Of a stretch of 64,000 nt of DNA, positions 13,901 through 25,215 are shown one piece after another. Positions within the stretch are counted from its first letter, which is position 1. Each line of letters opens with the position of its first letter. The notes beneath the pieces are model-generated. The model was not told the DNA's origin and did no database searches. It was given only the letters and a program-made list of their open reading frames with translations. The translations under genes and the position numbers were made by a program. The DNA is from Morinoia aosen (Eukaryota > Arthropoda > Malacostraca > Amphipoda > Talitridae), in contig CM059564.1 in assembly GCA_030386875.1 (NCBI GenBank), positions 65,205,936 through 65,269,935 on the forward strand, given 5' to 3'.

Positions 13901-14748
13901 ATTATGTATTAAATGATGGACATCAGTTCTTTAAATCAGTACAAAACTGATCGCATTCCGGGCATCGTTTCATGGTTGTGTATCACGTGATAGACAGCAT
14001 TCTAAGATTCCTGCCCGGGTATCAACAACATCCCTGGGACAAAAACATTGAATTCTTTCCAGGTAGAAACTATATTACAGATATCATTCTACCCCTAAAA
14101 ATGAGTTAAGATTTTTCAGCATGTTACCAGTTGAAGGTTTACAAAAAAAATTTATGTCGAATAATTGTCTCCACGAGTACAGTTGCACACAATTCTTCGA
14201 TTGTAAGACCAGGTCAGCTCAATTTGCTCAACCACGTTGCCTTCTTCCACCAATTTTTAGGAAATAAAGCGAGTAAAATTTAAATATACTAACAATGTAA
14301 CGTTTATGTCTCCGTCAATCCTCTCATTTCTTTAGAAGACGTAATTTAGTAATTTAAACTTCATAATTACGGTTCTCCTTCCGCTTGGATAGTTTTCATT
14401 CTAGTAACTACTTTTTGCTGCATTTGAAGCAAAATACAACGACAATTTCATGAAGTAGATTAACGCAATTAATTATACTGATACTATTGTTAAACTTTGT
14501 TACAGATAATACGCATAATCATGCTCAGCATAGTATTGCTTACCCTATCACAAACAGCACAACATGTAACACGGACCACAACCTGAACGTTACTATGTTA
14601 TTGAAGCGTCAACACAACGCAAATGGAAATTTCCTCTGAATAGCTGGCATTACCGTGGCTTTCGCTGCATGAAACAGCGTAGCGTTTAACCACTTTTATC
14701 AATACTCACGTATCCTCCTCCACCGTCAGAATCGGATTCGCTTCCCAT
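1906..14748 (-). CDS. CEP290: CEP290 (centrosomal protein of 290 kDa), 5' part
   Basis: CEP290 is a long coiled-coil protein of the ciliary transition zone that links microtubules to membrane and gates ciliary traffic. Ten exons can be read: 14748-14710, 12922-12827, 11389-11254, 10723-10587, 9029-8898, 7966-7854, 7203-7068, 6730-6540, 2965-2821 and 2002-1906. Reading phase is kept at every junction, giving about 407 residues of charged heptad-like sequence. Diagnostic parts are ELEDRDREVSKLTSKLQ (human-like QERDSQIKMLTEQ), ENLRAYMSGEYSFADALKE (human KRLKDYESGVYGLEDAV), EENQLLRLRLKMEPRE (human DENEALRERVGLEPK) and LTALDLPVGEA (human KGIDLPDGIA). The ATG exon encodes only MGSESDSDGGGGY, and about 150-190 N-terminal residues of the human protein have no counterpart, so the true 5' exons are uncertain. 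The donor after exon 9 appears to be GC (AG|GCAAGT). About 150 residues also seem to be missing between exons 9 and 10. The rest of the roughly 2,000-residue protein lies left of the window. Confidence 0.83.
2095..2226. repeat. 33-bp tandem repeat, 4 copies
   Basis: A unit beginning GCGGTAATGTGGCCAT recurs at 2095, 2128, 2161 and 2194, an exact 33-bp period, in the CEP290 intron just upstream of exon 10. Copies differ at a few bases. The short minus-strand frame across it is a by-product of a period divisible by three. Confidence 0.9.
3311..4779. repeat. 54-bp minisatellite, about 27 copies
   Basis: This is a near-perfect tandem array of a 54-bp unit (GCTGTGTCAAGTGATCAACT... ending CTTGCAG) inside the CEP290 intron between exons 8 and 9. 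Variation is limited to a few positions, for example ACAACA/ACAGCA/ATAACA, CCGGTC/CTGATC and GCTGTG/ACTGTG. Units 9-13 and 14-18 share the same variant pattern, so a five-unit block of 270 bp has been duplicated. One plus-strand frame is open through the array only because 54 is a multiple of three and that frame has no stop in the unit; the other five frames all have a stop. That frame starts after a TGA near 3319, has no ATG, and runs into unrelated sequence, so I do not call a gene. Confidence 0.95.
6763..6932. repeat. about 31-bp degenerate tandem repeat
   Basis: Five to six imperfect units of the form CTTCAGTTACAGGCTTCAGTG followed by CCCCACACACA or TCCCTCATA lie in the CEP290 intron immediately upstream of exon 8. 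They are diverged and alternate between two tail types. Confidence 0.8.
13530..14270. repeat. two related ~60-bp blocks in the CEP290 first intron
   Basis: The stretch near 13535-13595 (ending CAGTTCAGCTCAATTTGCTT) is repeated in diverged form near 14180-14240 (CAGGTCAGCTCAATTTGCTC) in the same orientation. The rest of the 1.8-kb intron holds nothing I recognise. Confidence 0.45.
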
Positions 14749-15931
14749 GTTTGGATTTTAGTTGTAACTCATCGAGATCTTTACAAAAATCAAACAAATA
14801 ATTACCGCCTATCTTTCATCATTACATGATAACTTTTTCCGCGTTCGATAGGCTTTCTTGAGTGGCTTCAGTCATTTCTTAATTATCAAATCTACATCTG
14901 AAAGTCGCGCAACACCTCCATGTGCGCGACACCTCCTTCTCTGCACTCGTGCTGCTCGTTGTCATGGCGACACACACCAAACACCAGGACGCGGTGCAGT
15001 AATTTTCGCACCCTAAAGTGCCTGCCTTCCTTTAAAAAACTTGAATGGAGATTTCCGATTTTCTTGCGAGCAATTTCGACGATGCTCTATTCAGCTAAAT
15101 AGAAAATATAAGCCAAAGCTGCGCGAAAAAAAAACAATTGAGCGTGTGAAATGTTTCTCAGTTCTTTCGCGTAAATAAAATTTTGTAAGCATGTTGTTCA
15201 AATACGACTTACAGTTACACACTTTTTCCTCAATATTTGTCCTCGTCGTTGTACATTACGCTTCAAATAAACCATTAGGGAAACTAAACAATATTTTTTA
15301 CTTGGTGTTCGCTATCGTTAGAAGCGTTCCCTTGAATTTCTGTCGTTCTTTCCTATTAAAGGGGAAAATCTTTGAGGAAATGCGCAAGGCCGGGCAGCGG
15401 TAGCATGAAATGATCAAAAGTGCTCACTCGCTCAGGTCCACAGAAAGTACTACATTATTCAAGGAACTGGTGAATACGAGAAAAATATACAAAAAAAGAA
15501 ATATTTGACAGTGAAACAGTTTATGATTAAATGATACTAAAATGTGTAGAAAATCTTTGCCATATGAAATGAATTGTTTCGTAGCTATAGTTTCACTAAC
15601 GTAAAAAAGTGTTATTAATTCAAAACTCTTCTGAGAGTTTTTTGTTGAGGAGCGTTTGCCTGTGACGTAGCATCAGAATGTAGTAATTCCACTTCGTTAT
15701 TGATGAACAGTTTCAGTGAAAATTACTTCTGGGAATGTTTGATGGTTAGGTAAAGAGTAATATTAATCGTTTTAAAGAAAAGAATAAATGTATTATCATC
15801 ACTATAACAGATAAAAAGAACTCTGATAAATTATAACTCACCCCTCGAAACCCTTTGTAAATATTATGCAGATAAGAGAAAGGAAAGAACTCTAGAAGCG
15901 TCTATAAAAGAACGCAAAAGTGGTGGTGGTA
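14749..15931. other. divergent intergenic region, CEP290 / METTL24-like
   Basis: About 1.2 kb separates the candidate CEP290 first exon (minus strand) from the METTL24-like start (plus strand), so the two genes are head to head and may share regulatory sequence. The part near 14915-15010 is richer in GC than its surroundings. No coding exon was recognised. Missing CEP290 5' exons could lie here, but I saw no CEP290-like frame. Confidence 0.5.
15903..15910 (+). promoter_or_regulatory. possible TATA box
   Basis: TATAAAAG lies 22 bases before the first in-frame ATG (15932) of the METTL24-like gene. A start of transcription about 30 bases downstream would fall near 15933, making the second ATG (15941) the first one in the message. 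This is sequence match only. Confidence 0.35.
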
Positions 15932-18900
15932 ATGGTTTTTATGGCCAAGTTTCGCGCAGGAGTTGTGGCTCTTCTCATCCTCCAGTGCTTGAGCGTTTTT
16001 TTGCTGATCAGAACAGGGCCAAATTCCAGCAAGGAAGACTTTCTTAGAGACACAAGCATGCGCCAATTTGTTGATGTCTACTCGCATTCTGGAGGGCAAC
16101 ACCAGGACGAAGATGAAAACGCAAAGAATTCGCCGGTTGATGATGTGGACTACGACGTTCCTCTAGCAGAAATTTATCACCCTTCAATTCGTGGCTTCTA
16201 CGAGGGAGAAGTGCTCTCGTATCAATTGTTGACCATAGAAAATAACCCTCTTCTTGCTTTGAAGATGAATTCAGTCGTCTTGTTCCAAGAGACCTTGAAT
16301 GAAAGAGCACGCCTTCTGAGAGGAAGTGAATTGTTTAAAATTGTAAAGCCACTAAGTCAAGATATTTATAATTATATTCCCTATGAAAGCCCTGAAGATA
16401 GGAAAATAGCGGAATACACACGTGGCATTGAAAATGAAACTTCTGCTAATGCGTCTGTGTCACAGGGAAGTAAGCTCCCATCATCCCATAAGGAATTAGC
16501 ACAAAAGTTGCTGCTCAAGATGACGACGCCTGGGAAGCATTGTAAAAAAACTGTGAAAATTGGAGGGCGTTCTGTGAACAAAATGCCCGACGGAGAGAAG
16601 TAAGATTTTTGTACGTATGCATGAAAACTCCAGTGACTTGAATACTTGGCTTATAGATATCGTCATTCCATACTAATAGATTGATACAGCTGGTTGATAC
16701 AGCTGCTTTTGGAATTGCAGAGCGTGATCGTTAGGTTTTGTCCCCCGCGTGAATGCAACAAATTTCAACAAAGCATTTTCGTGATTTGTAATTATGATGA
16801 CATCATCATCTTAATGTATAATTTTGGTGTCTTCCTCAACGCTGTATTATTTGAAAATAAAGAAGTTTCAAACATTTAGATTTAAAATGCAAAATTCATT
16901 AGATTCTTATCACAGAGGTTCTTTCTTATTAAATTACCTGCTTACTCAATTATTTCATAGGAATCTGACTCTATTTCATAGGAATCCGACTCTAAGAACT
17001 CTCGGAATTGAGCATATGTAAATTAGAACTCCCGGATCCCAACAAATGTGCCAGTTTACATAGTGTAAGTCGGACCTTCCTCCCCTAGGTACATGTGCAT
17101 GGACCCTGACACCAAGCTCGACGCCAAGTCCTGCCTCGTTTACTCGTTCGGTATCGGCTACGATTTCTCGTTCGAACGCATGATGGGCATCTTCGGCTGT
17201 CGAGTTATGGCCTTCGACGACGATGAAGCCCACAGCAAATTCTCGAGAACCCCTTACAACAGGTAGAACTCTCCACAAGTCTGCACGCACGAGCGCTCTC
17301 ATACAAAACGCATTTATGCAAGATAACCGACATCTTGATGAACAAACTTTAACATAAGCTTCGGACCGTTGAAATAAAAACTTTTTTCTCAATAATCGTG
17401 TAGATGAAAATACTTCGTCGCAGAGTTACAAACACTTTCAATTTTCACTTGGCCACAATGGTCTCCTGATTTACGCCCCTAGATTTCTACTTCTGGAAAC
17501 ATTCAATGAGCTTGGTTCACGAAGCACCGATTCATTTCAAAAAAGACCTCGTCGATAGAATCGTTGAAGCATCCGCAAGGATTCATGAAACTCCTGGTAT
17601 CATCGATCGCGTCCGGCAATCGTTGCACCAACGTTTGAATGCGTGCATCGGGACATAATGGCTTCATGTTGAACGTATTTTTAAAATGCCTAATCTAATT
17701 TAAAAACGGTTTCATGAGGTCATAATAAGTGAGGCTTTTATTCTGTTTCGTTTGTTCATAATATAGATACTTTCGTAAATTATACATTTCATTTCCCTGC
17801 CACTCTCAGAGTATGAATTTTAATCCAATATGTTTCAAATTTCAAGTCCTTGTAACGATACTCTTTTGGCCATATGGTTATTGAATAAAATGTGTTTATT
17901 TCCAAGGTCGCAACTTTATGCTAAATTTTATTCAACAAAATGCCGGCCACCCTGCATATACACAAACCTCTACAAACTAGCACTTATACATACATAAACT
18001 TCTACATACATACGCTTTTCATGCACAAACATCTACAAACGCACACGCAAGCATGCATAAATTTCCACTGACAGGCACGTAAGGAAAAACCCTTACGATG
18101 GCCTAGTTTAATAGCAGACGGTAAACAATTTCTACATTCAAGATGCCCTGAAAATGTTTATTGCTTTAACCTTCCCACAAGCACGTTGAGTGTATTATCT
18201 GTGAGCTTGTGGCGGTGCGTTTGTATGACAGAAAGCGCTTGAGAGGTGTCAAGTGTACTTGTAAGTGCAGGTAGAGGTGGAATGGTTTGAAGCATTATTA
18301 TTATTATTCATTTCTTTTGTTATAGACTTTGAACAATAATTTCGTTTTGTATTCTTGGAATCTCTCCTAGCCTAGACTAGTAGATGACAATAATGGACAC
18401 GCAAATGTTTTTTCCGTACATACTACGGACAACGTGTTCAAGGGTTGAATAAATAACGTCAACAGAAGAGAAAGCAAGATATTGAACCATATTTTATTGA
18501 AACAGCTGCACTGCAAGAGCAAGTTTACATCTTGTTTCCAAAGCAATTTTTTTCTCTTTACTCAATGTTCTCTACAATACTCCTTTTAAATACATGTCCC
18601 GCTGTTCGTTGAAAGATTGGTGAAAAACGACTTATTGCTCAATAAAACATCTCTGTGTCTCTCCATTGTTCGAGTTTTATGATCATCACATGATAAATTT
18701 CGAATTTCGAATTTAAAAGTCGCTGTCATTTTACGAATACCAACATTGTCCAGAATTTCTTTCACACGGTATGCGTCGTTCATGTTTTGCAATAACTTTA
18801 TGATTTAGTGAGATAGTTCGTTTCATTGCTTGGAAGTATTACCATTTTAGCTAATTTTTCGTTTGAACTCAATTCCTCTTCACTGTCTTCATTCTCAACA

Positions 18901-21900
18901 TGCCGTCAGTACCCCAGTCGTAGTCGCTCGTGACGGGTTCAGTCTGCTCGGCTGGTATCGTCACAGATGTTCACCCTAATCAAATATCAATAATTTGCTG
19001 CTTGTTTGGAAATATGGCAGGGTATATTCTCATCTGTCGTTCGACATTTGTGCAGGTTCATACGCAAGATGTTACGTGCAAAAATTCGTGAATATAAAGG
19101 TTTTGACCTCAAATGGTCATCGTACACTCAGTCAGACATTCCTCGTGAAAATTACCAAGAATTGGATGCGTGATTAGGCGAATGTTTTATTTAATTTCCA
19201 TGCTTCTTGGCTAAATGCAAACAACACTCTTTATAATCAAAAAAATAAAGTTCGTTTTATATTTTCTTCATGCAGAGTAAATTTCATTGGAGTCCGCCTA
19301 AGCCCTTCCGATAAAATTGAAGCAAAAACAGTGACTGAGATAAAGAAGGACGGCCAAAGGTCCACCTATTCCTACCTCTACCGACCTCTGGATAACATTT
19401 TGTGGATCGCTGGGCACGAAGATGCGGTGCTCGACTACCTCAAGATGGACATTGAAGGTTCAGAATGGTCTGCCTTCGAAACTTCAATATTCAAGGTGAG
19501 AGCTACTCAATATTTCCGCACAACATTTACCCTTCGACTCGTTCAGTCTACGTAGAAATTTATTTTCTGTAATCCTATGTAATTTATTTATTTATACCAT
19601 ATAATTCTGTTATTATTTTGCTATATCTTGTAATTTCTACGTAAAACTTCAGCAGGATAAATTAGGCTGTTTCTGAAAGCCCGTGCTAGATTGACGCACG
19701 ATCAACCAGCTATCAAGATTTAGAATATGCGATGCTATCATGAATCACTGGCATAACTTGGCAAAAAGGAGCGTCATTTCCTCTTCCCTTACGTTACTCA
19801 ACTGCTCGGTCACATTAGTATACGCTAAAGACGAGTGTTCAGAAAAAAAAACAGTTTATTTCTAATAAAGATAATACAAAATACGAGGACATCATTGATT
19901 TTTAAAATGTCTAAATATAAAGATCATTAGTTGATGTACGCATATGGGTGTCGTAATGTCCATGTTAATAGTCCAAACAAATCGTTGAGAGAACATAATA
20001 AAGAAATGCGTCCCCTTTGTTGCGTAATCTAGCTTTGGTAACACATGTAAATACAAGTTGAAAAAATGCACATAATACCAGTGACGATGCATTGTTTTAA
20101 ACATTTATTAGTGCGAGCTCACGTTGGAATACGAGCATAGGAACGTGCTATATCAGGTATTAATGTTAAAATAAAAATGGGTGAGGTTATAATAGTTCTG
20201 TCTGTAAGACTATAGGGTTAATATTCAGAATTGTCTATTTAGTCCTACGTATCAACTAGTGTGCCAATTAATGAGTTCGGCAAGGATAATATATTTAAAA
20301 ATTAAAAAAACGGAAATAAGTACGACTGTACACATCAAAACAAGGATGTGATTTATATAATGCTTTATAGAAGTCAATGAGTTTATATGGTCTCACAAAT
20401 ACAGTAATCACATTTTTTTATTTGCTCGTTGTAAAACTCGAAGTAGTCATTCTACTGACCCATAGCTTGTAGAACTAAATTGCTCACATAATACGTGTAA
20501 AGTAGCTTAATATTTGCAGTTGCGTCCTTTGCCTGGTAACAGCTTATTTTATCGGGCTCTATGAACTGCTCTTACGGACAATTGTCGTTGCATTGCCATC
20601 ACTAAACAATGTTTGGAAGTAGTGAACGGTACTAAGCTTTAAGTAAATCAGATATGCTTTAGCATGTTGCCTTATCTGCTTTCGGACTGTGTCAATCAGC
20701 TCGCTTGGCAGTAAGATACTCCGGCCTATGGACCCGAGAATTCAATTTTCATTTTTGTTGTGCTTTTCTGCCAATCATTTTGTTTCGACATTTTTCTTGG
20801 GTATTATACGATACCAATGTGTAATTATCAACTAAGGATGTTAATGTTAAGATATTTTAAAAAACAATGTTAAACGTTTCATGTTTTAACTCTATTGGAA
20901 ATAAACTATTTTTCTTTTCATTCTTTTTTTCGTTTCTTTAAACTATATAGTTTACCTTGGTCTCTGCTAATGCCTGATAATGTTCGTTTTGTATTAATTG
21001 TGACGGAGATGTGAAGTCGAAATTAACAAAGAAATTAGCAACTTCCTTCCAAAATGGATTCTTTTGCGGAAGATAAAAACGCAAATATAAGTGCATAGCT
21101 TTTTTTTATCAAAAATGTTGTGACTTCACAGCATGGTGACTCAAAATATCCAAAATTTAAAGAAAATAATTCTAGCGGATTCCAAACCCGTTTGTTTTAA
21201 TCACTTATCCCATTTGACTGTCAGATATGACATTTATTTAATCCTTCATTAACAACATATAGTTGTATGCGGTACCAACATCATGGCAACAGTGCGGATT
21301 GACACTAGTGACGTCATTATTTCTGATCCTTCACGTCGAATCTCGGTAATATTGCGGATTTATACAACATTTAGCCTCATTAATTAGCAATACATTGTCA
21401 TATTTAGCCATACATTTGTAATCGTCTTATGTTTCTCGTTCCAGAGTGAAGTGCTAAGCCGGACCCGATATCTCGCTGTTGAGATACACATGCAAGAACT
21501 GATTGACCCGCAGTTAAAAAATTCTTCTCACATATATACTCAACTAAGGAAATACCTGAGGTAAACAAAATCTCATCAGCGATTACTAAACTTATTGAAG
21601 CTTTCCAGGGCTTTACAGAATGTGTGCAGTGCCGTGAACCACCTGATATTGTGACGAACACACCCACTTGAGGCGAACACCCCACTTGATACGTACACAC
21701 CCTCTTGAGACAAACACACCACTTGAGACGTACACACCCACTTGAGACGAACACACCACTTGAGACGTACACACCCACTTGAGACGAACACACCACTTGA
21801 GACGTACACACCCACTTGAGACGTACACACCCACGTGAGACGAACACACTCACTTGAGACGAACACACCACTTGAGACGTAATGCCTAATTTCTGCAGAA

Positions 21901-22761
21901 ACCGACACATTTCCGTTAATTTTACCGAGAACCGCCGGTTCATTCCTAACCTAAGGATCTGCAAAAGAATATAAAGTAAAAAACGTGAATAAATAATTTC
22001 TCACTTCATTTAGCGTATGCCAAATCAGCCACAATTGAAATCAAGACGGGTCCCACATTCGCAGTTTTCTTCAGAAGCGTGATTCTATTTTTTAATTTTT
22101 GTCCAGATTGCTTCTCTTCCGTTATTGCAGCATTGTTATGCATATGAGGGAAATGCTTATGAAGGAAAATACAACAAACCGGCAGCTCAAAATGTTTTCT
22201 AAAGTAAGTATGCCATTTCATATTATGAATTTGAGTGTAGAAAATTTAAATACCATTGACATGATAGTCCGAAAAGAATGAAGTTTCCTAACGAAAAAAA
22301 TCTGGAATTTTTTACCTTCTTGATTTAACTGTTCTTTACATGATGTTTCTCTTAATAAATGATGTCCACAATATTTAATGGACACTAAATAAAACTCTAA
22401 CGCTGCGAAAGACACGTTCTTCCTCATCAATGTATAATTCGTCAAACAATGAAGCTAAATTGCCGATAAATATTGTTGACAGATCTTGGAGAATGAATGT
22501 ATGAGAACCGCTTCTTATTCGCTTAATTGCTAAATTTAACTATTTTTTTGCAGATTCTTCGACGAGATCGAAAACAGAGGATTCCAACTAATGCACTACG
22601 AACCAAACTTCATCAAACCAAAATTTCAGAACATTTTTGGAAGCCTCATTCCTGCTTTTGCAGAGCTCGTGTGGTGGAACCCGGACACAAGCCTCAGCGC
22701 ACGAGCGGTCAGATCATCGACGCGAGATATGGAGTCAATAGTTGCCGAACTTGAAGATTGA
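15932..22761 (+). CDS. METTL24: METTL24-like methyltransferase, membrane anchored
   Basis: This is a complete gene of five exons: 15932-16599, 17089-17262, 19276-19495, 21445-21560 and 22554-22761. All junctions have GT-AG sites and keep phase, giving 461 residues. Residues about 8-26 (GVVALLILQCLSVFLLI) form a signal anchor, so the protein is probably a type II membrane protein of the secretory pathway. The family core follows: DGEKYMCMDPD near 220, CLVYSFGIGYDFSFERMM (SAM-binding region, family form CLVYSFGI) and GCRVMAFD near 240-266, then LDYLKMDIEGSEWSAFE near 334-350, the conserved KxDIEG-E-W motif. The end (FFDEIENRGFQLMHYEPN, then ELVWWNPD) also fits. The substrate of this family is not established, so methyltransferase activity is inferred from fold. 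Translation may begin at the second ATG (15941), nine bases on. An optional 73-base exon may exist in intron 4. Confidence 0.87.
17440..17950 (+). pseudogene. Tc1/mariner-superfamily transposase fragment
   Basis: Intron 2 of the METTL24-like gene carries the C-terminal end of a transposase. In one frame it reads WSPDL, LDFYFWKHSMSLVHEAP, DLVDRIVEASARIHETPGI, then DRVRQSLHQRLNACI and a stop. This is the tail that follows the last catalytic Asp in arthropod Tc1/mariner-type transposases. The catalytic Asp motifs upstream are not present in readable form. The downstream part near 17895-17955 ends in a GGCCACCCTGC sequence that may be the terminal repeat. It is a decayed fragment. Confidence 0.75.
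18000..19275. other. METTL24-like intron 2, remainder
   Basis: Short tandem CA/TA-rich stretches (about 17955-18060) are followed by sequence without recognisable coding or repeat content up to the exon 3 acceptor. Confidence 0.4.
19496..21444. other. METTL24-like intron 3
   Basis: An AT-rich 1.9-kb intron with no recognisable exon, transposon or structured repeat on either strand. Confidence 0.45.
21645..21885. repeat. 19-20 bp minisatellite
   Basis: About a dozen units of the form CACTTGAGACGTACACACCC, with alternating GTACACACCC and GAACACACC endings, lie in intron 4 of the METTL24-like gene just after exon 4. Several minus-strand frames stay open across it because of the repetition; none has family resemblance. 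Confidence 0.92.
22131..22203 (+). other. candidate optional exon of the METTL24-like gene
   Basis: A 73-base stretch is preceded by a good pyrimidine tract and TTATTGCAG and followed directly by GTAAGT. It is open in the phase set by exon 4 and would add 25 codons. Its length shifts the frame of exon 5, which then stays open to a stop near 22755, giving a different C-terminus. Skipping it yields the family-like end, so the skipped form is taken as the main product. Confidence 0.4.
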
Positions 22762-22867
22762 CCATAAAAGTCGTGTCGAAAAAGACTCGTCGAGCCTGAC
22801 ATGTTGAAAGTTAAGCTTTTTATCATTGCATGTTAACTATCTAAAAAATGTAATCTTTTGAATGCAC

Positions 22868-22873
22868 AATAAA
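22868..22873 (+). terminator. poly(A) signal of the METTL24-like gene
   Basis: AATAAA lies 107 bases after the TGA stop at 22759-22761, followed by another A/T-rich run. Confidence 0.6.
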
Positions 22874-23264
22874 ATAAAAAATATTATTATTTATTATATA
22901 GTTCACACGGAAAATACATGACGCATTTTTCAAAAAAGTCTCTACACGAAGATCTTTGTAGGAAAACATACGATAACGGGTGTCACAATAATCATTTAAA
23001 TGGCTGAGTAAATGATTGAGGACAAGTATAAAAATGCATCCTCTTCATCTGCGATCCCATTTCCGCACCGTCGGTATTTTCACCGCAGGAGTATGTGCAC
23101 CTCTACTGATGACTATAGAAAGCTGTGAAGACGAGTACAGAGATTAAGAGAAAATTATTCCTCGCTTGCCTATGAGGGGAGCCTACCTCCTCCAAGGTTA
23201 TGAAGCTTGGAAACCATATCTTCAATCGAATTACAATAAAGAAGCATTCAATAAACGACGATTA
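22874..23264. other. intergenic, nothing recognised
   Basis: No coding frame or repeat was recognised between the METTL24-like 3' end and the first LINE fragment. Confidence 0.4.
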
Positions 23265-23905
23265 GTTTACTATAAGATGGATCTCCGCCGGGATTGAGTT
23301 CCAAATTTTTGTTCCAACGAAGAGGATACTGTGTTGTTACCGAGCTTTTGAATATAAGGAAGCATGAATTTACTTCTATTACTGGTTAAATGGTCGTGAT
23401 GACCAGTTTGTGCAGTTAATAATTGTTTGAGGTTATATATTGTCGCCATCATTGGTCAATGTTTTATACATGAAATTGCAAGTGGAGAGTTTGTGGAGAT
23501 CCATAAATTTAAGTATTTGTAAACTTTTGAATGAATCATTTGTGTGCGCATTATATTCTAGTTACTTTACCACTCTGATGGTTTTTTTGCAGAGTAAAAA
23601 GTGTATTGGTTTTATTATTTATCAGTTCCGTGCCATGTTTCTATTCCGTATTGTCCCTTTGTAAGTATGGTAAGTGTTTGCAAAACATTTTCAGGTAGGA
23701 AATTTTTCACTTTATGGTGGATTCCGACGGACTTAGTTAGCTTAGTACTAATATGAGTGATGTGCTCTTTAAAAGTCAGATGTTTCTATTATGATGCCCA
23801 GGAACTTAAATAAATTGGTTTCTTCGATTTCACCTTCCCCAATTTTATTGAGTCCCGCACACTTTTTACGGTCCTTCCTAATCAAAATCCCACTCAAATT
23901 GCGGA
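23265..23905 (-). mobile_element. LINE fragment, 3' reverse transcriptase part (minus)
   Basis: Read on the minus strand this is the C-terminal end of a jockey/CR1-type LINE ORF2: KIGEGEIEETN, FKFLGIIIE, then the tract ending in QTGHHDHLTSNRSKFMLPYI and RRRSIL. It contains frame breaks and is 5' truncated. It faces a second copy of the same segment that begins at about 23906 on the plus strand. Confidence 0.75.
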
Positions 23906-25215
23906 GAGTATTAATAACGAGCTCCAAAAGGTTTCAATGTGATTTAAAGCTAATAAAATCGACCTTAATATCGGTAGGACAAAATATATTTTATTCTCAT
24001 ACAAAAAACATATATATCTTACACGTATTAAAATTGGCGAAGGGGAAATCGAAGAAACCAACTCATGTAAGTTCTTTGGCATTGTAATCGATAAATATCT
24101 GACCTTCAAAGAGCACATTGCTCATATTAATACTAAGTTATCAAAATCCATTGGAATCCTCCATAAAATGAATAAATATTACCAGAAGAAACTTTTAAAA
24201 TATTTTACCAAACTCTCATCTCACCATACTTACAATACGGAATATAACCATGGCATAGAACTGATAAAAATAAAACCAACGCACTTTTCACTCTACAAAA
24301 AAAAGAGATTATAGCTTTAAAGAGACTCGAATATAATGCTCACACAAATGAGTCATTAAAAAGTCGGAAAATATTTAGACTTCCAGACCTCTATAAGCAC
24401 TCCATGGGACTATGATTTTATGCATAACACAATGACCAATGATGGCGACAGAGACCTCAAACAATTACTAACTGCGCAAACTGGTCATCACGACCATTTA
24501 ATGAGAAATTAAAGTAACTTCATGCTACCTTATTACTCAAACGTTACAAAGCTTTCAAAATGAATTTTGAATCTCTTTTCCTATAGAAACATAAACTTTT
24601 CCTATATGACTGGTCCTGATCGGGTAATTTTGCCACTGTTAATGTCATTGATCTTCAGCCTGTTCTCAAGTCGTTTCTAGAGTACCGTTAATATCTAGCT
24701 CATATAAACTATTTTGTGAAATTGAGCATCGAATCTCGAGTGAACGAATTCATTGATCAGTCTAGTGCGTAACTAGGTTAATTGCTCTCCGTGGCACAGC
24801 GGTTAAGGGATCGGACTTGTATGCTGGAAGTCGCGGGTTCGTTCCCAGCGCTGGCGCAGAGATTTTCCCCGTTGGGTATAAGGGAAAGCTCAAGCACAAT
24901 ACCCCACTCAACCCAGGTGTCGGAAATGGGTACCGGCTTTACGGGGGAACCGTCATGGTGTCCTATATATAGGCTTAGTTATAAGATATTTGAAAAACCA
25001 ATGCTAAGATCATATGTATCAGGCTTGATTGGAAATAAAGCATCCCAAAGATGCCGATGTTAACAAAAAAAAAAAAAAAAAAAAAAAAATTAAGTGGATT
25101 AGGTTAAGCACAATTGTATACCTTAGAACAACGTTTGTGGTAGGATGCCCTAAAAGTCACTGAACTTATTCGGGCGCACATTGGACCATGGTACATAGAC
25201 TTAAAAAATTAAACT
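23906..25215 (+). mobile_element. LINE fragment, 3' part with 3' UTR, split by a SINE (plus)
   Basis: The plus strand reads NELQKVSMWFKANKIDLNI, then IKIGEGEIEETNSCKFFGIV and HINTKLSKSIGILHKMNKY: the thumb end of a LINE reverse transcriptase. It continues to the same GHHDHL tract as the minus-strand copy. Frame breaks are present. The 3' untranslated part runs to about 25215 and is interrupted by the SINE at 24783-25089. A second copy of this 3' end lies at 28575-28750. Confidence 0.75.
24783..25089 (+). mobile_element. tRNA-derived SINE with poly(A) tail
   Basis: The head has pol III promoter boxes: box A-like GTGGCACAGCGGTTAAGG and box B GGGTTCGTTCCC. A shared body follows (GGGTATAAGGGAAAGC, then AATACCCCACTCAACCCAGG) and ends in CAGGCTTGATTGGAAATAAA and a long A tail. 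It is inserted in a LINE 3' UTR at a TTAA site; the homologous empty site is at about 28652. Confidence 0.9.

Noticed and set aside
21404-21964. Overlapping minus-strand frames rich in SSQVGV/CVRLKW repeats
   Set aside because: They are generated by the 19-20 bp minisatellite in a METTL24-like intron; no family resemblance and no splice context.
24783-24860. tRNA gene call from A and B boxes
   Set aside because: The boxes belong to a SINE head; the sequence does not close into a tRNA acceptor stem and continues into the SINE body. The same applies to the heads near 27241 and 26235.
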